A DNA stretch of 64,000 nt, taken from Antedon mediterranea (taxonomy: Eukaryota > Echinodermata > Crinoidea > Comatulida > Antedonidae). Positions 56,509-64,000 of this stretch are shown here, one piece after another; positions within the stretch are counted from its first letter, which is position 1, and every line of letters begins with the position of its first letter. The stretch spans positions 25,737,001-25,801,000 of the forward strand of contig NC_092673.1 in the NCBI RefSeq assembly GCF_964355755.1. The letters are read 5' to 3'. Under the pieces are notes generated by a model. It did no database searches. It was not told the DNA's origin and saw nothing but the letters and a program-made list of their open reading frames with translations. The translations under genes were made by a program, and so were the position numbers.

Positions 56509-59500
56509 TTACCCTTGTGATGTTGTTGTAGGCATATAGAGTGCAGTTACGTGGAAATCAACGTCAATGACATAGTGTGTTGTAGTCAATAGAAGTTCCA
56601 TTGCATAATCATTTAGATCGGCCTTTCTGGTCTTGTTAGTATAATCAACTGTCGTAGCGTTTCTTATTAATACTGCGTTTTGATTTCTATGTTTTATCTG
56701 CAAGAAAAAAGTTATGTTATTACATTTATTTAATGTTAAGTAGCTGTGCTGTTACTAAATGCATATTTTGTGAATTATGTAATTTGTGTAAATCACTCAC
56801 GCGCGCCCAAACATGATTAACAAAAATATGGGTTTAATCAGGTAGCTGATGTGTTTGTGTTTTTAAGTGTTAATTGACCAAATAGAACTAGTAAATAGTT
56901 CCATGTCCGGTTTTTGACATATTTGCGAGTGAGAGTAATAACTATTATGAAGCGAGGGAAAAAAATCAGTAATATTCGATTTGTTTATTTAAAACAGGGA
57001 TGAGTGACACTTCCCTGTTTAGATTTTTAAAAAGACCGAAAATGTGGAAAATGCTGTTTTGATAGAGGTGGAATGAATCGCATAGAAGCGTGACGGAGCT
57101 ATGTATGTAGGCCTACTGGTGTAACAAGAAAATAAGTAAGTAGGTCTAAAACGACAATTTAACAATCAAATTGTACTTACAATATTTGACATTTTATCAC
57201 TGATGGTCGTCATCAAATCAGATACTTCCTGAAATTCATTGCTGAAGTTTCTTAGAGATTGGCTATATAATCGGGCTTCGTTCACCTTTACTTCTTGAAA
57301 GACAGTGCGGTATATACCGAGATCAGTTACGTATGTTAATAACAAGTCCACTTCCTGACGATTAAAAAAATATAGTAAATCAAACTGAACGGAATATATT
57401 TCATCAGTGTGGCATATGTTTATTAAGCACGTAATAGAGTAAGATTGTTCATCGTAATAATCAACCTTACAAGGTAAGAGGGACTAACATAAGAAAAATG
57501 CCTACAAAATGATCTAATCTTTGTTACACCTGCTGGTTTCTACGAAATTCATTGACGGTGAATATAAGGACTGAATTCAGTATATGATATAATACGACGA
57601 ACTATAAAGGGTCTATAGTTCGGTATTGTACTAATGTGTGAATTGTTCCATGGTTAAATACTACAGAGAACAGTCATTGTTGATCGACGTAAAGCGTTAA
57701 TCAAGTGGAAACTATTCTTTGTGAATTCCTATAGTGCCATATGAATTACATGTTATATAGTATTATAACGATTGTTATGGATCACCGGTGTCCGGATAAA
57801 AATCCCGCAGGCAGGATCCAGGACATCCGGTCCCGTCCCTTTATGTCTATCCTGTTGTCAGCCATAGTAGGACTGAAGCTCTGTCTACACCTCTGTCTAA
57901 ACTATCAAACTAGTTTGACAAAAATGTGTGATGTGCCGAAATATGGTAGTGATATGACATCATCATGTCATTTGTTGTCACATAAAGTTTGATATGTACG
58001 TAGACAAGGAACAAGCAAATTATGTGAATAAAGCTCTGTCTACACTATCAAACAAAAAGTTTGATGTACCCATATATGGTAGTGCTATGCTTAAATATGG
58101 TAGTGATATGACATCATCATGTCCATATATGGGCACATCACATTTTTTTGACACATAAAGTTTGATAGTGTAGACAGAGCTTTATGGATAGTATTATTTC
58201 AGTACTAATACTAACCCTTGCATTACGGGCGTCTTCAAACGCAAGATGAGGTACAGTAATGTTAATGTCGTTGGTGTTGAAGTGTCGTCTACGGAAACGT
58301 GTCCGATTCTGTAAAAAAAAACAAGCTAATAAGTAAAAAATATTACACTGAATAACATTAAAAGCATCATATCAGATACAATACTAATTTTAAAAAATAC
58401 ACCATGCTAGACATACACCTGAGTTTGTTTATAATATTTAAAAAATAGTGTGTACTAATTATTAAAACAATTTTCAGAATAAAAGTCCTTATATCATATT
58501 AAAATGAAAGTGATAGTAGGCCTAAGTTAAGTAAACACGTTAGTTATTTTTATTGTAAGAATATTATACAACAAACAGAACAATAGTATGAATAGGAAAA
58601 ACATCCTAAAGAACATTTACGTCATTAGTTACCGTAATCGTTTTGATTGTAGAAGAATTCTAATAATGCGTCGGTAGGCCTATAGTTTATCAATCGTTGT
58701 CTTTTTAGGAGTATGATAATAAGGATAAGAATGATGATGGTAACCATGAATGATGAGATGATGATGGGATGTTGTTGGTGATGTTACTGGTGATGTTACT
58801 GGTGAGTGGGAGGGTGATAAGATAGTAACATTGAGAATTAAATGTTAGAGATTGAGATGAGGATGGTAATATTGATGCGGATTTTGTTGATGAGTTTAAA
58901 TCATAATGATAATGATATTGATGGTGATAGTGGTGTTACTGGTGACGAGGAGGATAATAAGATGGTTACATTGCGAATGTTAAAGATAGAGATGGGGATG
59001 ATAATGTTATTGAGATAGAACATTCACTAACTGTGAATTGATTATAATTGTGGAAAATCACTTACGTATTCGTTAACAAATGCACTGCAAGACCTCTGTA
59101 ATTCCGTGATTTTCTCAATAAGAGATGTGTGATGTATTGTCCCTGCTAATGACACAGACGTTTTGAAGCAGACCAGTATAAACAATGATCCTGAAAGATC
59201 AACGTAAAATGATTATTATCTTTTTTAATTTCAATTCACACTCGGAGAGCCCATCACTTACTAATTGGAATACATAGCAATACGAGACAACATGACAAGA
59301 GCAAAACACAATGTGAACTTTGTTGTAATAATTTGTTTGTAACTTTCAGCTATGGGTTACCCTCATGGTATCGTGTTTGAGTATCGATTAAAGCAAACAA
59401 ATAAACCAACTTAAAATATTTCTTAATTTTGGATTTATTTAAAGATAAACTATGACAGAAAATATCAATATAATGCATGAAATATTAATTAAATAATCTC

Positions 59501-60376
59501 GGAAGTCTACAAATAAATTTACTGTACACATCCGTTTGGAGGTATCACTTATGCCTACTTAAATGTTGCTTACTGCACGTATAAACAAAACCTATCACAC
59601 ATGGCGTGCTTATTCACTCTTCCCTGGCTTATTTACCGATAAACATAATGACCGATTTTTCATGTAGTACCGGTATAAAAATAGATAACATGCTACTTTA
59701 TTTAATGTCACAATTTTCTACATTTACTATCATGAAAAGTCGGACAACTGTAATGTTATGGCTAAATTAGTATATTAAATATAAAAAAACTCGTAATAGT
59801 TCACTACATTTGTTTGGCCATGTAATTATTGTTTATTTGCATTATTATTATGTATTATGAAATATTGCTTTAATTTAGAAATAATTACCAATTTATACAG
59901 TTTTTAATTGATTAAAATAAATCATTGCGTGCCACAGAAAGTGTAAATGGGTCATGTTTACAAATGAAATACCCTTATAGGCATATACCATTGCAAATAA
60001 AAAATTCGGATACATCTTAATATTTCGTATCGTTAATTTTCATGAGCTGTGATAGTGAGAGAACAGTTGTAGTAAGGAGACAAGAAACTGCACGTGCTGT
60101 CTATGTATCTAGACATAATACCGTACGGGAATCGGGTATTCGAAAAAGTATACATGCCTCAGTAAAATACATCACGCATGCAACCGAATAGGCGTTGCAG
60201 TAAAATCAACCAAACAATTGTACTGCAGTAAAAATAATACGTTGCTAAGAAGCGTTGCAGTAAAAATACATTATCCAACATCTTGAAAACAACGATAAAA
60301 TTGCCGTCAATTTATCGTATATAATTATCTTAAGTAAATTAAAAAATAACTTACCAAATATATTAATAACCATCAT
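56509..60376 (-). CDS. Gene G: most divergent complete family member
   Basis: Exons in coding order: 60376-60355 (7 codons plus 1 base), 59190-59066 (2 bases plus 41 codons), 58308-58216 (31), 57354-57181 (58), 56697-56509 (62 plus TAA). Phases are 1-0-0-0, GT-AG throughout (one donor is AGG/GTTAGT); the product is 200 residues. The joined N-terminus MMVINIFGSLFILVCFKTSV followed by SLA is a clear signal peptide. Exon 2 is fused as in F and ends VNEY. The linker starts NRTRFRRRH, sharing the Arg-Phe. The 58-codon exon shows YRTVFQEVKVNEARLY and NEFQEVSDLMTTISDKM, aligning with YKEF...Y and DEFQ...T..V in the others; sequence identity is otherwise low. Glycosylation sites: NIT, NAT, NKT. An alternative ATG exon near 59262-59291 was rejected because its donor is out of phase. 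Confidence 0.8.
57874..58005. mobile_element. MITE, CTATCAAAC family, copy in gene G intron (a)
   Basis: CTCTGTCTAAACTATCAAAC at the left and CATAAAGTTTGATATGTACG at the right, with a partly deleted core. It is preceded by an extra CTCTGTCTACAC start. Confidence 0.7.
58029..58183. mobile_element. MITE, CTATCAAAC family, copy in gene G intron (b)
   Basis: Full copy: AAGCTCTGTCTACACTATCA to TTGATAGTGTAGACAGAGCT, a near-perfect palindrome. Together with copy (a) it occupies much of the intron upstream of exon 57181-57354. Confidence 0.85.
58735..59005. repeat. GATG-rich degenerate tandem repeat
   Basis: Purine-rich stretch with repeated GATGATG, GGTGATGTTACTGGTGATG and GATAATGATATTGATGG, in the gene G intron between exons 59066-59190 and 58216-58308. 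Confidence 0.6.
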
Positions 60377-60467
60377 TATAGCAATATACAGCTTTAAATG
60401 TAAAGAATCGAAATGATTGGTAAGTCGGTGAGTAAATTTTTGCTTGTTGGTCCTATTAACAATTTTA

Positions 60468-60479
60468 GTTTATTTATGT
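60468..60479 (-). promoter_or_regulatory. TATA-like box of gene G
   Basis: Minus strand CATAAATAAACT about 95 bp upstream of the ATG at 60376, at the same spacing as in C, D and E. Confidence 0.45.
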
Positions 60480-61382
60480 TGATGAAAAACTCAGAAATGA
60501 TGGATGCATTGGTTTAAACTGTTGCTTTTATTTGTTTTTAAGAGGATTTACAATTGAATACTATTGTAAATTATTATTAGAAATCTTTGTCAAAGCCGGA
60601 CCGACGTGACGCAAAATCTATTTTTGGGTTTAAGGATTCGTGAAGGAAAAGGGTTGACCTTTAACGAATTTTGTTGCTATCTAAAAGCACAATAATATCA
60701 ATTGTTTTGTTATTTTTAAGTTTCATTTTTTATAAGTTTTCCAAGAAAATTTTTAAGAGTTGGGCTTACTTGATTTTTTTTTGTTTTTTGTAGTGCCTTA
60801 TTCATTAACTTGTTTCATTTTTTAGATTGAGGTTTAAACCGTGGGAGTAAGGGACAAAACCAATAAAACACAATTTTAAATTATTACAAATGTTGTTTTA
60901 TTTTATTTGTTATTACAATTTTGAATAACATTAGGACTAATTAATTGGTAGTAATAAAAGTATATGTTTAATGTGCAGAGCTTTCAACAAAATTCCCGTG
61001 ATGTACGTATGACGAGGCCCTTTCATGTATAGCTTAAGTGGGTGATGCCTTAAGTGAAATAAGGAGGCAAAGATTATCACTCGTATAATACTCCTGTGAG
61101 CCGTTACTTTTATTGGATGGCTATATTATTGCTATGGGTATTTTAATTAGTAAGCGTACAGTCTTACCGGTTTTTCAATTATTCAAGTATTATATTTTGA
61201 ATCATGTAGGTCTTTCAAAGTTATTTCCCGTGGTTTACATGCACTTTATATTAGGTCTACAATTTCATTATAAGTATAAGTTGGTTATACATCATGTTAC
61301 CCATCTAACAGGTTGCAGAATTATAAGTATATTTTGAAAATATGTTTTCCATGGTTTACGTACTTTATGATGAGTGTGTGAC

Positions 61383-61582
61383 AGTGGCTGTGTGTATACT
61401 AGTACACCGGGGTAACCCCCTACTCGTCTCGAAAGATGTACCAGGTCCTACGGTTTATATTTCTTATCCAAGAAGACTCATTCTACCATACCGCCAGAAT
61501 CATGTAGCAGGCGAACCCGGAACCCTTGCTGATTTTATGGCTAGATTTTATGGTTCCACTGTCTTAACCGATTAGGCACCCA
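61383..61582 (-). mobile_element. tRNA-derived SINE, subtype 1, copy 2
   Basis: Shares TACACCGGGGTAACCCCCTA, CTCGTCTCGAAAGATGTACC and GGTTCCACTGTCTTAACCG with 11294-11576; the tRNA-like head is decayed. Confidence 0.7.
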
Positions 61583-62515
61583 CTTGATAACAATAATATA
61601 ATATTATTCATAGTATTTGTGTCGACAACAATTCCTTCTTTTCCTCGGTCAATAATTATCATCATCGTGTAATCATCTGTACCTGTCATTGTCATCACCA
61701 CCATCATCGTATTCATAACCATCACCATCATCAGTACGGTGATCAACATCATTTATTATTAAGATTTATCTTGTTTTCCCATTATATTCGTTCAATGTAT
61801 TAACGAAATACAGGAACAAAACATAATTCATTATTTCAAGTTACTAACCAGTACCAACACGACCGAGACTAGAACTCGGAATCTTCTGCCTGATATATCT
61901 ACCATTTAGGCTATCATTATGATAGTCAAATTACTCATATATGTTTTGGTTTTAACCATTATTTAAACATAGGGCCACTAATCAGTTTCTCTCTTTCGTT
62001 AGAACAATATACAGTACTGAAAAAAATGTTGTTAGACCTATTTATTGATAAACGACTTATTCCTATATGCATTTATAAAAAAATGAATAATATAGAACAT
62101 TTGATTATAAAAAAAATAAGAATAGAATTAAGTTTAATATAGAAAATAACAGAGATGTTCACAGAAATTATTAAAAGAATTGTTTCCTTTTTTGGTATGA
62201 TTGATGCGCTATTTATACCGGCATCAAAGAGGGTTTGGCTTTGTGCTTCCGACCAATTACAAATGGATTGCTTCCAGAACAGATTAACAATATATCGTTG
62301 TATAGGATAATACAATATAGAATCACTTCAAATATATAATTAATCCTCATCGGTTAATAGATTAAGGCCATCTATCCTGCTGCGATTATCGGCCAAGGAA
62401 TTAGCACGTGTGTGGACGTTCCATTGTCCACGATACCAATTTTGGTAGTCCGGACCATCTATCGTGTCGTGATTGGTCAATTTACTTACGTCGCATCCAA
62501 GTGGAAACCAATCTC

Positions 62516-62727
62516 TAAAGCGTGGTCCCCACTAGAACGTAACGAAGTGACGTATTGACGCAAAGATAATTATGTATTGCGTAATCAGAAGTGGGAACCG
62601 ACGACGCAACAGTGCTGCAAACATCGAAGGTTTGATTTCACGCAGACGGGGGAAACATATTGGAAGGGCATTTTCTTAGGTTGCGTCGGTTGCGTTATGT
62701 TGCGTCGCTAGTGGGAACCAAGCTTTA
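62516..62727. mobile_element. MITE, GGTTCCCACTAG family, copy 6
   Basis: Left AAAGCGTGGTCCCCACTAGA, right CGCTAGTGGGAACCAAGCTT. The interior has ACGTATTGACGCAAAG and GGAAGGGCATTTTCTTAGG, the same subtype as 10162-10302 and 55902-56082. Confidence 0.8.
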
Positions 62728-63103
62728 GGGAGGCTTCAACAAATATTATTAGCCAGTTTGAATCGAAAGGAATGGTCACTCTGCTAGATAAATCTTAAAG
62801 ATGTATTGTCCCCCAAAAACATAACAAAAATAAAGATTAATAAAATTAGACTTTAAATATGCTATTTTTGCATTTTATAGAGCAGAGGAATGAAAGTTTT
62901 CCTTATAAAAAGAAAGCATAAATTCTTCAATGTAACCAATTATTGTCTGACAGAAAATTTACTATATTTTGCTTTGAATTACGTTGATTTAGGTAAATGT
63001 TTTTCTCTTATGTGTCATTAAAATGACATATTCAACATACACACTTAAAAAAGGTATTTTTTTCGAGAGGTGGAGGGGTGACAGTATATCTTTAAAATTT
63101 AAA

Positions 63104-64000
63104 ATTGTCATTTACATAGATATATTATTGTACTTCCTGTTCATTTTTAAATACAGTATTGTTATTGTTTTGTTTATTATATCAATATTCCAGTTATTAA
63201 TCGGCAACAATAATACAGAAGTGTCGGGAATTAAACGTCAGGCAAAAACCACAACTAAGCTTACGATGCATGTTACGGCGTGTTACCTGATGGAAAAAAC
63301 CCCACCCTTCAAAGTGACAAATTGAAGGAAGATTCCTTGGAACTAAACGATCTTAGTGTTACATACGCCCACTAAATAATCAATCTTCTGGTATCAAAAT
63401 AAACTCTTCCTTAAACACACAAAAATAACAACGAAATATGAAATAAGTGTTCCTTCTAGAACAGTGTAAATTATTTTTTTATAAAAGGAAAAAAAACGTT
63501 TTATCGATGTTAATATTATTACAATCAAAATAGGCATAGATCAGCATAAATTATATTCAATGAGGTAAATTGTCATTTACATAGATATATTATTGTACTT
63601 CCTGTTCATTTTTAAATACAGTATTGTTATTGTTTTGTTTATTATATCAATATTCCAGTTATTAATCGACAACAATAATACAGAAGTGTCGGGAATTAAA
63701 CGTCAGGCAAAAACCAAAACTAAGCTTACGATGCATGTTACGGCGTGTTACCTGATGGAAAAATTCCCACCCTTCAAAGTGACAAATTGAAGGAAGATTC
63801 GTGTTACATACGCCCACTAAATAATCAATCTTCTGGTATCAAAATAAACTCTTCTTTAAACATACAAAAATAACAACGAAATATGAAATAAGTGTTCCTT
63901 CTAGAACAGTGTAAATTATTTTTTTATAAAAGGAAAAAAAACGTTTTATCGATGTTAATATTATTACAATCAAAATAGGCATAGATCAGCATAAATTATA
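63104..64000 (+). repeat. Tandem duplication, unit about 465 bp
   Basis: ATTGTCATTTACATAGATAT at 63104 recurs at about 63569, and the following sequence repeats with few changes until the window ends. Each unit has a frame with a hydrophobic stretch (SIVIVLFIISIFQLLI) and then EVSGIKRQAKT...KLTMHVTACYLMEK. The two translated copies differ at three residues after the hydrophobic stretch. Whether this is coding cannot be decided here; no start context or splice evidence is compelling. Confidence 0.75.

Larger units (their letters stand above)
60377..64000. other. Right-hand intergenic region
   Basis: Apart from the gene G promoter there is no recognised exon. It holds a second copy of SINE subtype 1 (61383-61582), a CAT-rich stretch (61640-61755), a MITE (62516-62727) and a tandem duplication at the right edge. 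If the array continues, the next gene lies beyond the window. Confidence 0.55.

Noticed and set aside
59262-59291. ATG exon (MLSRIAMYSN) as the start of gene G
   Set aside because: Its donor leaves phase 2, while the next acceptor needs phase 1. The exon at 60355-60376 fits phase and gives a clean signal peptide.

Overview
The window is AT-rich eukaryotic DNA: short exons with GT-AG introns, nested SINEs, LINE fragments, MITEs and microsatellites, and no bacterial-style gene organisation. The repeat types and the many TAGGCCTA octamers suggest a marine invertebrate, perhaps an echinoderm or another deuterostome; this is a guess and no gene here fixes the taxon.

The main content is a tandem array of seven related genes, called A to G here, all on the minus strand. 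Nearly all coding exons are under 200 bp, so they must be joined by hand. The recurring plan is: (1) a tiny exon starting the signal peptide and ending in phase 1; (2) the rest of the signal peptide; (3) a short amphipathic exon ending in Tyr; (4) a polar linker exon, usually with Arg-Phe near its start; (5) a large helical exon of 56-65 codons; (6) a last helical exon with the stop. All junctions after the first are phase 0. Genes C, E, F and G join into open frames of 193, 199, 214 and 200 residues with signal peptides and TATA-like boxes about 95-110 bp upstream of the ATG. I recognise no named family. A small secreted all-helical protein with intron phases 1-0-0-0(-0) resembles long-chain helical (four-helix-bundle) cytokines; that is a hypothesis, not an identification.

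Layout. 1-2585: repeats. 2586-8481: gene A, with a LINE in an intron and apparently no signal peptide. 8482-11614: MITEs and a SINE. 11615-13956: gene B, no signal exon found, exon 4 tandemly duplicated. 13957-41640: a segmentally duplicated block with genes C, D and E, each followed downstream by the same broken last exon of an F-like gene. In gene D, exon 4 is split by a head-to-tail dimer (25631-33100) of a 3.7-kb palindromic transposon; gene E keeps the empty site. 41640-46144: flank remnant, a foldback repeat cluster and a minisatellite apparently grown from the end of gene F. 46145-49109: gene F. 49110-56508: repeats, MITEs, a LINE fragment. 56509-60376: gene G, the most divergent complete copy. 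60377-64000: repeats, ending in a tandem duplication cut by the window edge.

The genes look like a birth-and-death family: old divergent members (A, B, F, G), recent copies (C, D, E), relic exons, and one member broken by a recent insertion. No receptor or other pathway component is visible.
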